Assembly (NCBI RefSeq): GCF_000317145.1 | Contig: NC_019697.1 | Location: 6,065,889-6,129,888 of the forward strand | Direction of reading: 5' to 3' | Length of the DNA stretch: 64,000 nucleotides | From: Chamaesiphon minutus PCC 6605 | GTDB lineage: Bacteria; Cyanobacteriota; Cyanobacteriia; Cyanobacteriales; Chamaesiphonaceae | In this document: positions 1-8,070 of the stretch, piece by piece | How the letters are laid out: each line of letters begins with the position of its first letter | How positions within the stretch are numbered: position 1 is the stretch's first letter | Notes under the pieces: generated by a model | The model's input: only the letters and a program-made list of their open reading frames with translations | What the model was told of the DNA's origin: nothing | The model's database searches: none | Translations under genes and position numbers: made by a program

Positions 1-1
1 A

Positions 2-271
2 TTTTTCCCTAGCTCTAAGACTTGCAATAATTGTCTGTACAAAGTATCTGAGATGCCATTGGATGTTCGTCATTGGGATTGCCCTAAATGTAAATCTCGA
101 AACGATCGCGACGTAAATGCGGCAAAAAACATCAGAGATGAAGCCTTGCGGTTTTTGGCATTAGGAACTAGTGCTGCTGCCAGTGGAGGGGATGTAAGTC
201 GTGGTGGCAAGATTTCGGTCTTGTCGGACGCTGTTCCCCGCGAAGCTGGAAGCCCGCTCTCTACCCGATAG
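2..271 (+). mobile_element. tnpB: C-terminal end of an IS200/IS605-family TnpB (partial)
   Basis: The reading frame is open from base 2, so this is the tail of a gene cut by the window edge. Two CxxC pairs (CNNC, then CPKC within WDCPKCKSRNDRDVNAAKNI) form the zinc ribbon typical of TnpB, the RNA-guided nuclease carried by IS200/IS605 elements. The conserved D-R-D-x-N-A-A-x-N-I stretch just after the second pair belongs to the RuvC-like core. About 40 residues follow that match the variable tail of the family. The rest of the protein and any TnpA lie outside the window, so activity cannot be judged. Confidence 0.85.
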
Positions 272-300
272 GGTGAGAGTCGGGTAGTTCACTCTCGATT
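261..300 (+). repeat. Right-end hairpins of the IS200/IS605 element
   Basis: Two overlapping perfect stems follow the tnpB stop: CTACCCGA (261-268) with TCGGGTAG (280-287), and GAGAGT (275-280) with ACTCTC (291-296). IS200/IS605 elements have subterminal hairpins rather than terminal inverted repeats, and their tnpB-associated guide RNA (reRNA) covers this end. The likely element boundary is just after base 296, but the cleavage site is not proven. Confidence 0.55.
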
Positions 301-613
301 CTAGAGCCGCTTGCGCCCAGATCGAGATTCAATATCCGATCGTTACCTCGAATTAGAGCTAAGTAGGTTTTGTGGTTGCATAAATGGTCGCTTGCGGCTG
401 ATAGAGCACGATCTCAACCACGATTTGCGCCGATGGAAGCCGCTCTTGTGTCATTTACTCACTATCTATGGTGGAAACTTTTCTGGTATATTGAAGAGTT
501 ACTAAGCGTTTGGCACCAATTTAAAATACGGTTGCCTATCTTATCACCTTAACTGTCAACAGATTGAATCCTAAAGATCCGCAGTTACTAAGTACCGATC
601 GATTTAACGAAAA
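301..613. other. Intergenic, upstream of a glycosyltransferase gene
   Basis: I see no gene here. Short frames in this stretch have no ribosome site and no family-like composition. It should hold the promoter of the gene that starts at 614. Confidence 0.5.
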
Positions 614-1735
614 ATGCATATTGCGTGGCTGGGAAAGAAAACGCCTTTTTGTGGCAATGTTACCTATAGTCGAGAAATTACCACTGCCTTAACTAATCGC
701 GGGCACAAAGTCAGTTTCATGCATTTTGCAGATACTAAAGCCGATGGTGATGAGGTGCCATTGCCATTTTTGTATAAATCTCAAGTATTTACAATTCCCA
801 CAATTAGAGCCAAACGCATTCTCGAAAGGTCGCTCCGCCGTCGCAAACCAGACATCGTTCATGCTTCTTTGAGTTTGTCACCGCTAGATTTTTTGCTTCC
901 AGAAATTTGCCAAGAGCTAGATCTACCACTGATTTCGACATTTCATACTCCCTACGATGGCAAACGTCGCAATGTCACTTCAACTACTCAATTATTAGCA
1001 TATCAACTCTATGCACCATTTTTAGCTAAGTACGATCGCACGATTATCTTCTGTGAAGAGCAGCAAGATTTATTAGTCAAACTCGGCGTAGCACGCGATC
1101 GCATCATCGTCATTCCCAATGGTGTAGACGAGCAAAAATATACGCCTGGGGCGAGCAATATTAAGGCGGAGTTTCAAGCCAGCCAAATCTACGTGTATCA
1201 GGGACGAATCTCTACCGAAAAGAATGTTGAATCTCTGCTCAAGGCTTGGAAATATTGCAACATGGGTAACTATGGGTGCAAACTTTTATTAGTCGGCGAT
1301 GGCCCTCTCAAACCCAATCTCGAACCATTTTATAATGTCGAACATGGAGTAATTTGGCTGGGTGCAATTCGCGATGATGCGCGGCGGATCGAAATTTTAC
1401 GCGGTGCGGATGTGTTTATTCTACCTTCGCTGGTTGAAGGTTTATCCCTATCGCTCTTAGAAGCCATGTCTTGCGGACTTGCCTGTGTGGCTACCGATGC
1501 TGGTGCCGATGCTTCGGTCATTGCGGGCGATGCTGGAGTGGTCATCAATACTCAAGGCGTTTCCGGTCAACTCCGCACCTTGCTTCCCGTGCTGCGGGAA
1601 CACGCAGCATGGCGCGAGATGCTGGGCAAATCTGCCCGTCAGCGCGTCTTAGACTGCTATACCCTCAAAGGTAATATCGATCGCATCGAGCACCTCTACA
1701 GCGAGACATTAGCACCGATTAGGGCAGTTAGTTAA
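614..1735 (+). CDS. Glycosyltransferase family 4 (GT-B fold)
   Basis: The 373-residue protein has the two-domain GT-B layout. The N-terminal domain opens with MHIAWLGKKTPFCGN and contains STFHTPYDG (about 108-116). After the linker motif PNGVD (168-172), the donor-binding domain carries GRISTEKN (197-204), a VGDGP loop (227-231) and the E-x7-E signature in PSLVEGLSLSLLEAMSCG (E275 and E283). Such enzymes move a sugar from a nucleotide donor onto lipids, polysaccharides or small molecules; the substrate cannot be read from sequence. It stands alone, with a strong hairpin 20 bases after its stop. Confidence 0.88.
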   Translation: MHIAWLGKKTPFCGNVTYSREITTALTNRGHKVSFMHFADTKADGDEVPLPFLYKSQVFTIPTIRAKRILERSLRRRKPDIVHASLSLSPLDFLLPEICQELDLPLISTFHTPYDGKRRNVTSTTQLLAYQLYAPFLAKYDRTIIFCEEQQDLLVKLGVARDRIIVIPNGVDEQKYTPGASNIKAEFQASQIYVYQGRISTEKNVESLLKAWKYCNMGNYGCKLLLVGDGPLKPNLEPFYNVEHGVIWLGAIRDDARRIEILRGADVFILPSLVEGLSLSLLEAMSCGLACVATDAGADASVIAGDAGVVINTQGVSGQLRTLLPVLREHAAWREMLGKSARQRVLDCYTLKGNIDRIEHLYSETLAPIRAVS

Positions 1736-1752
1736 GATCTATATAAAATCCT

Positions 1753-1806
1753 TGCCAGATTTAGAGTCAGGGTAATTCATAAATTACCCTGACTCTAAAT
1801 CTGGCA
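1753..1806. terminator. Perfect 25-bp hairpin between convergent genes
   Basis: Arms 1753-1777 and 1782-1806 are perfectly complementary with a 4-base loop (CATA). The hairpin sits between the glycosyltransferase (+) and secG (-), so it could terminate both. No long T-run follows on either side, so it may instead be a small palindromic repeat element. Confidence 0.6.
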
Positions 1807-1893
1807 GCTAAGCAAATAATAACTGCGATCGATTGGCTGCATTGTGCTGAATCTATGGCATGGTTACCCGATAGATTCAACCATCAAAATCTG

Positions 1894-2181
1894 TTAGTTC
1901 CCAACCGGAGGAACTGTCACTGGTGGAGCTGCCACTGGCGTTACGGGAGCGGACGATAGCCAGCCAGCACTCAAGATAATTGTCAGGGTGATAAATACCA
2001 TAAATAAACCCCAAGTAATCCGATTGAGATTGCTTTCTGCACTTTTGGTACTGCTAAATAATTGCGCTTGACCGCCAATGCCCCCAATCCCATCACCTTT
2101 GGGGCTATGGAGCAACACCATTGCAGTTAAACCAAATGCAGATATGCTCCAAATAATCTCAAGAATAGTAACGGTATTCAT
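1894..2181 (-). CDS. secG: Protein translocase subunit SecG
   Basis: This is a 95-residue protein with two membrane segments (about 5-23 and 55-76). The connecting loop holds the SecG hallmarks: LLHSPKGDG followed by GGIGGQAQLFSSTKSAE. SecG associates with SecYE in the plasma and thylakoid membranes and helps SecA-driven export. The C-terminal tail is rich in Pro and Val, which is not conserved in the family. The size matches other cyanobacterial SecG proteins. Confidence 0.93.
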   Translation of the reverse strand: MNTVTILEIIWSISAFGLTAMVLLHSPKGDGIGGIGGQAQLFSSTKSAESNLNRITWGLFMVFITLTIILSAGWLSSAPVTPVAAPPVTVPPVGN

Positions 2182-2719
2182 CTAAATAGTTCTAATTCGT
2201 AATAGTCGTCAATCTATTGTATCTCGATCTTGCTTACGAGTCAGGACTCGATCGTGAGGATCTGATTTGGTGACAATCGACTCAGATCTTGCACCAATAT
2301 ATCTTTACTATCAGTTGTGAGCGGAGAAAAAGGAAGCGTTGCTAAGCTGAGCCTTTGTTTCTCTGAGGTCATGCACGTTTTTCTTCTAGACAGCGGAAAG
2401 GGGAAAAAAGCTAGCTGTGCCTGGAGATAGTCAATTGAGCAATTAGCTAAAAAAATCTGTCAGCGTCCGAGGGGTAGGCAAAATTAGCAGGTTGCAGAGG
2501 ACAAGATCTAGTACAGTAAAAGAATGGAATCCGAAAGCATTGAAATAGCGAGCAAAAAAGTTACCAATCCGACCTTGGTACAATGTGAGTAGGTAGGATG
2601 GCAAAAATCGGTCGATGGCTCAGAGGGTGGATTACCGAGCTTTGTAGAAAGTGGCAGATCTAGCTTCTGATTTGATTCATAGATATTAATATATTCATAT
2701 ATCTCCTAATTATTAAGAT
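2182..2719. other. 538-base gap with a coding-like remnant
   Basis: The gap between secG and the PIN gene is A/G-rich and has few HIP1-type words compared with its surroundings. On the minus strand, 2619-2443 is open for 59 codons and encodes a hydrophobic, aromatic-rich stretch (for example YQGRIGNFFARYFNAFGFHS) without a start codon. It looks like a fragment of a decayed gene or an unannotated RNA. I recognise no tmRNA, SRP or RNase P core in it. Confidence 0.35.
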
Positions 2720-3676
2720 ATGCAGCTTTTCATCGATACTAATATTCTGCTATCTTTCTATGCACTCAATCAAGAAGATCTAGCCGAACTAAGTAAACTG
2801 ACTGACGCGATCGACAAGCAACAAATTACGCTATTATTCACCGATCAAATTATCGATGAATTTAATCGCAACCGCGAACAAAGAATCGATGGTGCGATTA
2901 AATCATTCCGCAATCAAACATTCAATCCTCAATTTCCCCAACTCTGTGAAGACTATCCAGAAATCGAACTCTTAAGAGAATCGCTCAAGCAATACGAACG
3001 CTCTCATGCAGCATTAGTTGCGAGAATTGCGATCGACATTAAAGCTAAAACTCTCAAAGCCGATCGAATCGTCCAATCTTTATTTAGATTGGGTAAGCAA
3101 CTGACACCAAATAGTACCGTACTCGATCGAGCGCGGTTTAGAATGGGCATTGGCAATCCACCGGGTAAGAATAACTCCTTGGGCGATGCAATTAACTGGG
3201 AATGTCTGCTCGATGAAACGCCAGCAGGTGAAGACCTCTATTTTATTACTGGCGATAAAGATTATTGTTCGGCACTCAGTGATGATGAATTTAGCGATTT
3301 TTTACTGACTGAATGGGAGCGTAAAAAGCAAACTAAAATTCATTTTTACAAGAGATTGTCGAGTTTCTGTAAAGAACAATTTCCAGAAATTGCGCTGGCT
3401 AGTGCGCGAGATAAAGAATTTCTCATTAGAGATTTAGTAAATAGTCACTCGATTGCAGCCACTCAAGCAGCGATCGCTAAATTAAGTTATTATTCAGAAT
3501 TTACCGCCGCACAGGTCAACACGATCGTTGCCGCTGCAATATCCAATCGTCAGGTAGTTTGGTCGATCGAAGACGAGCTAGTCAAAAACTTTTTATCATC
3601 GGTAGTTGCCAATAATAAACAGTATTTAGATCCAGCAAGTTTAACGGCGATCGAAAGCTTATTAGGCCAAAACTAA
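2720..3676 (+). CDS. PIN-domain protein (DUF4935-like)
   Basis: The 318-residue protein starts MQLFIDTNILL, where D6 is the first acidic residue of a PIN nuclease fold. Further acidic candidates are E47 (in IIDEFNRN) and the Asp residues of TGDKDYCSALSDDEF (about 176-190). PIN domains are metal-dependent ribonucleases. The extra C-terminal ~110 residues distinguish it from short VapC toxins, and there is no antitoxin-like partner upstream. The order and spacing fit the DUF4935 group. Its stop codon overlaps the stop of the convergent LuxR-type gene. Confidence 0.75.
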   Translation: MQLFIDTNILLSFYALNQEDLAELSKLTDAIDKQQITLLFTDQIIDEFNRNREQRIDGAIKSFRNQTFNPQFPQLCEDYPEIELLRESLKQYERSHAALVARIAIDIKAKTLKADRIVQSLFRLGKQLTPNSTVLDRARFRMGIGNPPGKNNSLGDAINWECLLDETPAGEDLYFITGDKDYCSALSDDEFSDFLLTEWERKKQTKIHFYKRLSSFCKEQFPEIALASARDKEFLIRDLVNSHSIAATQAAIAKLSYYSEFTAAQVNTIVAAAISNRQVVWSIEDELVKNFLSSVVANNKQYLDPASLTAIESLLGQN

Positions 3677-4356
3677 GGCAGAGCAGTAACTATCAACGAT
3701 CGATTAACCAATTGTGCCACCATTTCCGCGCGAGATGAAACTTCTAACTTGCGAAACATCCGCTTTAAAGCCTGCTTGACCGAATTTTCGGTAATCCACA
3801 ATTCCTGACCGATTTCGGCATTCGTGCGCCCCAAAGCTACCAATTCGACAATTTGCAATTCGCGCGGCGTTAATTTATCGATCTGAAAAACTGGGGCTGT
3901 GGTTCTGGCTGTTGTCGCCCAAATCGATAAGTGCAAACAGATCCCGCTGAGATCGGTTAAATTTTGGGTGTCGAAAGCTGGCATCGATCGATCGCGCGTG
4001 CAACCCACCGCGCCTACTAATTTACCGCAACTGACGATCGGCCCTACCATTACATGCCAATGGTCGGGACGGGGACAAATCATTTTCCATGTCTTGGGTG
4101 ATGTTACCAATCCTTCGTGAACTGGTGCGTGATGCTCTATCAAATAACGCGCCACTGGATTAGACTCGATTGATAGGGCAACTTTTAAGATCTTCTGAAG
4201 ATTGGGATCGAGCGTAGAAAGTTTATCGAAGAAAAAAATGCCCGCTCGGGTCGTGTCAAAATGCTCGCTCACTTTTGGCACAATCTGCGAACGCAGCTCT
4301 CGTTCGTCTTTTAGCCGATCGATCTCTGTAAATATAGGCTGTAATGAACTGGTCAT
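3673..4356 (-). CDS. LuxR-type transcriptional regulator with GAF-like sensor domain
   Basis: In this 227-residue protein the C-terminal part (about 160-220) is a LuxR/FixJ helix-turn-helix: LTPRELQIVELVALGRTNAEIG, then ITENSVKQALKRMFRKLEVSSRAE. The N-terminal ~150 residues look like a GAF-type sensor (FFFDKLS, HVMVGPIVSCGKLVGAVGCTRD). There is no receiver domain, so it probably responds to a bound ligand or redox signal rather than phosphorylation. The gene is convergent with the PIN gene, with overlapping stops, and divergent from the rhodanese gene; the divergent spacer is short enough to hold shared control sites. Confidence 0.82.
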   Translation of the reverse strand: MTSSLQPIFTEIDRLKDERELRSQIVPKVSEHFDTTRAGIFFFDKLSTLDPNLQKILKVALSIESNPVARYLIEHHAPVHEGLVTSPKTWKMICPRPDHWHVMVGPIVSCGKLVGAVGCTRDRSMPAFDTQNLTDLSGICLHLSIWATTARTTAPVFQIDKLTPRELQIVELVALGRTNAEIGQELWITENSVKQALKRMFRKLEVSSRAEMVAQLVNRSLIVTALP

Positions 4357-4447
4357 AGTGTCACAAAGAGTACTCGATCGAGGACTATTCTAAAGCTGTC
4401 TACTTCTCTTAATCTTAGCTTTAGTGCCCACGATCGGAGAAATCCCC

Positions 4448-5290
4448 ATGTCTCAATACGCTCATCCCGAAGTTTTGGTCGATACTCAATGGCTGCTCGA
4501 TCGTCTCAACGATCCGACTGTGCGTGTAATCGAACTCAATATGAGTCCAGGATCGTTGAAAGACGCACATATTCCTGGTGCGGTGTTTTGGAATATCTTT
4601 ACAGATTTGCTCGCTCCCGATCTCAGTATGAATCTAGATCCAATCGCAATCTCCCAACTGCTATCTCGCTCTGGTATTACCCCCAACACCACAGTAATTG
4701 CTTATGGTAGTTATCCCGATACTGGAGCCTTAATTTTCTGGTTTTTAAAAACCATCGGACACGATCGAGTATATGTCCTCAACGGCGGATATCAAAAATG
4801 GCTAGCCGAAGGTCGTCCGGTAGTCTCGGAGTTTGCTAGCTGCTCACCCACTCAGTACTCAGCTAAATCTCTCGATCCTAATTTGCGAGTATTACAAGCC
4901 GAAGTGCAAACATCGCTCGATCGATCGGATCGCGTGTTGCTCGATGTCCGTACCCCTCCCGAATACCGAGGAGAAATATTCATGATGAAGCCACCAGAAA
5001 GCTCAGAACGCGCGGGACATATTCCCAGCGCAGTCAATATCGAACATGTCTGCGCACTAAATGAAGATGGTACGTTTAAGTCTGCGGAGGCTTTACAGGC
5101 TCTTTATAGCAGTCATGGTGTTACCGCCGATAAAGAAGTATTTCCTTACTGTGCCATTGGCGGACGCTCGGCGTGTACTTGGTTTGTGTTGACATATTTA
5201 TTGGGTTATCCCCATGTCCGTAACTACGATGGTTCTTGGAATGAATGGAGTCGTCAAACCGAGCTACCAATTGCCACTGGAGACAATTAG
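4448..5290 (+). CDS. sseA: Sulfurtransferase with tandem rhodanese domains
   Basis: The ATG at 4448 is preferred over a GTG at 4424 because CGGAG lies just upstream at good spacing. The resulting 280 residues form two rhodanese modules. The first (about 1-125) lacks the active-site cysteine. The second has LLDVRTPPEYRGE and the active-site loop CAIGGRSA with C235. This layout matches thiosulfate or 3-mercaptopyruvate sulfurtransferases. The loop sequence does not decide which donor is used, so sseA is a family-level symbol. Confidence 0.83.
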   Translation: MSQYAHPEVLVDTQWLLDRLNDPTVRVIELNMSPGSLKDAHIPGAVFWNIFTDLLAPDLSMNLDPIAISQLLSRSGITPNTTVIAYGSYPDTGALIFWFLKTIGHDRVYVLNGGYQKWLAEGRPVVSEFASCSPTQYSAKSLDPNLRVLQAEVQTSLDRSDRVLLDVRTPPEYRGEIFMMKPPESSERAGHIPSAVNIEHVCALNEDGTFKSAEALQALYSSHGVTADKEVFPYCAIGGRSACTWFVLTYLLGYPHVRNYDGSWNEWSRQTELPIATGDN

Positions 5291-5354
5291 CACGTCTTCG
5301 ATTTTCAGTAGGAAATAAACAACCACACCAGACAAGTTCGCAGATCTTCAATAT

Positions 5355-5825
5355 ATGAACTCTTCACTACAATCTTCAACCCAATCTTTCGATCGAGAAA
5401 CTGTCCGCCAAATTGTTAACATCGCATTAGTACAACAATCTGACATCGCGAGTGATTTGTCTGATGCTCAATTATTAGAAATTGCCCAAGAACTGAATAT
5501 TTCTCCCGACTCAATCGAGCTAGCCAAAAATCAGTGGTTAGAACGGCAAAAATTAGCAAAAAAACATCAGCAGTTTGAGCTTTATCGTCGATCGAAACTG
5601 CAAGAGCGAATGGGCAAATACGCAATCGTTAATGCCTGTTTGATTTCAGTAAACGTCCTAACTGGATTTGGAGTTCCTTGGTCTTTATACGTCCTCATTT
5701 CCTGGGGAATAATACGTGGTGTGGGTGCATGGCGAGTTTTGTTGCAACACCAAGGGTATGCATATGACTGCGCTTTTCAGAAATGGGAACGTCGCCAAAA
5801 GATGCAAACAACTTTTGAAAATTAA
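5355..5825 (+). CDS. 2TM-domain protein with N-terminal helical region
   Basis: The 156-residue protein has a soluble N-terminal half with repeated short helices (SDAQLLEIAQELNISPDSIELAKNQW) that resembles a SHOCT/UBA-like helical unit. A 2TM domain follows (two hydrophobic helices, about 95-112 and 115-130) and then a charged tail. This layout is common in cyanobacteria, and the function is unknown. It follows the rhodanese gene by 64 bases on the same strand and may be co-transcribed. A terminator comes about 78 bases after its stop. Confidence 0.65.
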   Translation: MNSSLQSSTQSFDRETVRQIVNIALVQQSDIASDLSDAQLLEIAQELNISPDSIELAKNQWLERQKLAKKHQQFELYRRSKLQERMGKYAIVNACLISVNVLTGFGVPWSLYVLISWGIIRGVGAWRVLLQHQGYAYDCAFQKWERRQKMQTTFEN

Positions 5826-5902
5826 TAGTCGATATCGAATATCACTATAATTAGTGAGTTTCGATCGATTCAAATACAGCACTCGATCGACATCTCCACA
5901 TA

Positions 5903-5931
5903 TAAATCTCCTCCTTGGAGGGGATTTTTTC
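5903..5931 (+). terminator. Rho-independent terminator
   Basis: A short GC-containing stem (TCTCCTCC with GGAGGGGA) has a tight TT turn and is followed by a T6 run. It ends the rhodanese/2TM unit and also sits beside the stop of the convergent dehydrogenase gene. Confidence 0.8.
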
Positions 5932-5940
5932 AGCTTACGA

Positions 5941-6990
5941 TTAATCGTTGTACAGTAATATTTTATAAGTTTCTGCTGTCGGTTTTGTTGCCTGAGCTAC
6001 TGCTTTATCGAGATCTTTAAGATGATATCGATCGCTAATTAAAGCATCCACATCAATGCGATGATTGAATACCAAATCTGCTGATAATGCCTGCACTCGA
6101 AACGAAGAACTATAACTACCCATCAAATCGATCTCCCGTCGATACAAGACATTGGGATTAATCGGAATTTCTAACTCATCGGGAAACTCAGCAAAAAACA
6201 AGATTTTGCCACCTTTACGAGTGCAGTCTAAGGCTTGGAAAAAGGCTTTGTCGCTAGGTACTGCCAGGATTGAAGTATCGACACCCATGCCCCCAGTTAA
6301 GGCATGAATTTTGGTAGTGAGATCGGGATCGCGTGCGTCGAAGGCAGCTTCGGCACCGACAGCTAGAGCCTTCGCCACTCTGGCGGGTATTAAGTCAGTC
6401 GAGATTGCTTTGGCTCCAAAATGCTTGACTAGCATAATAAACATTAACCCGATCGGGCCAGCACCAGTAATTAAAACTGTATCGCCAGCTTGAATATTCG
6501 CTTTTTTGACAGCCTTGAGACAGCAATTTGTCGGCTCGACAAAACTGGCTTGCTCGTCGGTAACGGCATCGGGAATCGGAATTAAACCGCCGTTGCGAAC
6601 GATATGTCCCGGTACTTTGACGTACTCAGCAAAGCCGCCACCGCTGGGCGCAAATCCCGCCGTGGTGGTGACATTTTTGTAGACATCGCACATGGAATAG
6701 TTTTCATGGAGGCAGTAGCTACAGTGCATACAAGGTATATGATGCATCACTACCACTCGCTGTCCGACTTGCCAATCACGCACATCCGCACCTACTTGAC
6801 TGATGACTCCTGCCGTTTCGTGTCCGAAGATACGGGGTGGTGTATAGAGTGGATAGAGAATTTTTTTGATATCCGATTGGCACAAGCCGACTACTTTAAC
6901 TTTGACAAGTACTTCATCTGCGGCGATGTCAGGGACTGGAATCTCTTCGTAGCTGAGTTGATTGACTCCACGAAATACTTGTGCCTTCAT
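5941..6990 (-). CDS. Zinc-dependent medium-chain alcohol dehydrogenase
   Basis: In this 349-residue MDR protein the catalytic zinc ligands are C37 (GLCQSD) and H57/E58 (FGHETAG), with E152 in the usual second position. The structural zinc site is complete: C87, C90, C93 and C101. The NAD(P)-binding Rossmann loop is GAGPIG (176-181). It is closest in style to sorbitol/threonine dehydrogenase relatives, but the substrate is unknown. It is a single gene, and a purine-rich repeat lies directly upstream of its start. Confidence 0.85.
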   Translation of the reverse strand: MKAQVFRGVNQLSYEEIPVPDIAADEVLVKVKVVGLCQSDIKKILYPLYTPPRIFGHETAGVISQVGADVRDWQVGQRVVVMHHIPCMHCSYCLHENYSMCDVYKNVTTTAGFAPSGGGFAEYVKVPGHIVRNGGLIPIPDAVTDEQASFVEPTNCCLKAVKKANIQAGDTVLITGAGPIGLMFIMLVKHFGAKAISTDLIPARVAKALAVGAEAAFDARDPDLTTKIHALTGGMGVDTSILAVPSDKAFFQALDCTRKGGKILFFAEFPDELEIPINPNVLYRREIDLMGSYSSSFRVQALSADLVFNHRIDVDALISDRYHLKDLDKAVAQATKPTAETYKILLYND

Positions 6991-6994
6991 AGGT

Positions 6995-7078
6995 TAGGGG
7001 AGGGGGAGAGGGGGAGAGGGGGAGACGGAAGAACATTAATTACGAAGCCTAAAACCTAAAGCCTAAAACCTAAAGCCT
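6995..7078. repeat. Purine-rich and heptamer (GGYTTTA) repeats
   Basis: Imperfect GGGAGAG units (about 6996-7025) are followed at 7045-7077 by about five 7-base units of the GGCTTTA/GGTTTTA type on the minus strand. The same heptamers occur at 26707-26741 and 46040-46193. Confidence 0.8.
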
Positions 7079-7096
7079 TCATCCCCTTAAGCTACT

Positions 7097-7570
7097 TTAC
7101 TTCAATAAGTCAAACAAACCATCATCAAGTTCATAGCCTAGCATTTGAGTCATGAATTTGAGGCGCGATCGATCTTTTATTTGTTGCGCGTCTAGCCAAG
7201 CTGTTAATAAAAATACTCGATGCATGACCCAAATTTCTAGAGCTTCAGGATTGTACTGGATTCCGTCCTTGCGGCTGAATTGATGGGGCACGAGCATTGC
7301 TACATATCGAGCGAGTTCTCCGGCTTGCCAATCGAGGATTAGCGGTAGCTGTGGATAACAGGCATCCACCCGGATAAACCACAATCTCACTTCCGGAATT
7401 TCGGAGAGTTCGCGTGGATCTTGCGGTTCTAATGGATAGTCGATTGCTAGTTTTATATCTAGATTGAATTGGGTGGGATTTTTATCCACCAACCAACGAT
7501 CGAGATCGGTTGCGATCGGCGATAGATCTAGATTCAGAATTGCGCTCTGGCTAATACTAACAGTTGTCAT
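7097..7570 (-). CDS. crr6: CRR6-family NdhI maturation factor
   Basis: The 157-residue soluble protein contains LDIKLAIDYPLEPQDPRELSEIPEVRLWFIRVDACYPQLP, a central LVPHQFSRKDGIQYNPEALEIWVMHR block, and a C-terminal acidic end (YELDDGLFDLLK). This pattern fits the CRR6 family, which helps incorporate NdhI into the hydrophilic arm of the photosynthetic NDH-1 complex in cyanobacteria and chloroplasts. It stands alone here, but another NDH-1 gene, ndhN, lies 5 kb away. Confidence 0.75.
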   Translation of the reverse strand: MTTVSISQSAILNLDLSPIATDLDRWLVDKNPTQFNLDIKLAIDYPLEPQDPRELSEIPEVRLWFIRVDACYPQLPLILDWQAGELARYVAMLVPHQFSRKDGIQYNPEALEIWVMHRVFLLTAWLDAQQIKDRSRLKFMTQMLGYELDDGLFDLLK

Positions 7571-8070
7571 ATACTCGGTATTTTAGATAAATTCGATCGA
7601 TATTTTAGTAGTAGTTACAGCGATTTCCGATTATCATTGTAAGTGTTAAGATCCTTAAAGAATTACCATGCCGACCGCCTCGTTCGGACTCGATCGACAG
7701 ACTTCTGCCTGCTGCCATTGTCTCAGAGCTACTCAATAGCTGGTCTAGGTCGATCGATCTTACCTAGTTGCTAGCAATTTAACCCTACTTTTATCTTTAT
7801 CTTAACGACCGAAAAGTTTCCGTGCAATGCTGGCTATTTCTGTTATCTTAGCTACTTAATTAAGATTTTCTAAATAAAAGCAATTTAAATTAACATTAAT
7901 GATATAGATGTACAAATATCGGCAAAATGTAAATTTTAATACTTGAAGATTGGGCAGATCTAACGATCTCAATCGAGGCCGATTTTGATAAAGTAACAGA
8001 CTAACTCGTAGATATAAAATATATTTTTACTATAAACTTAAAATAGTTAGTGGGATGTGAGGAGCAGATC
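7571..8070. other. Divergent intergenic region, AT-rich
   Basis: About 500 bases separate crr6 (-) from the large membrane-protein gene (+). The 300 bases before the plus-strand gene are markedly AT-rich and probably hold its promoter. I see no gene, strong hairpin or riboswitch-like fold. Confidence 0.5.

Noticed and set aside
2340-2660. Spacer as tmRNA, 6S, SRP or RNase P RNA
   Set aside because: None of the conserved cores of these RNAs is present.
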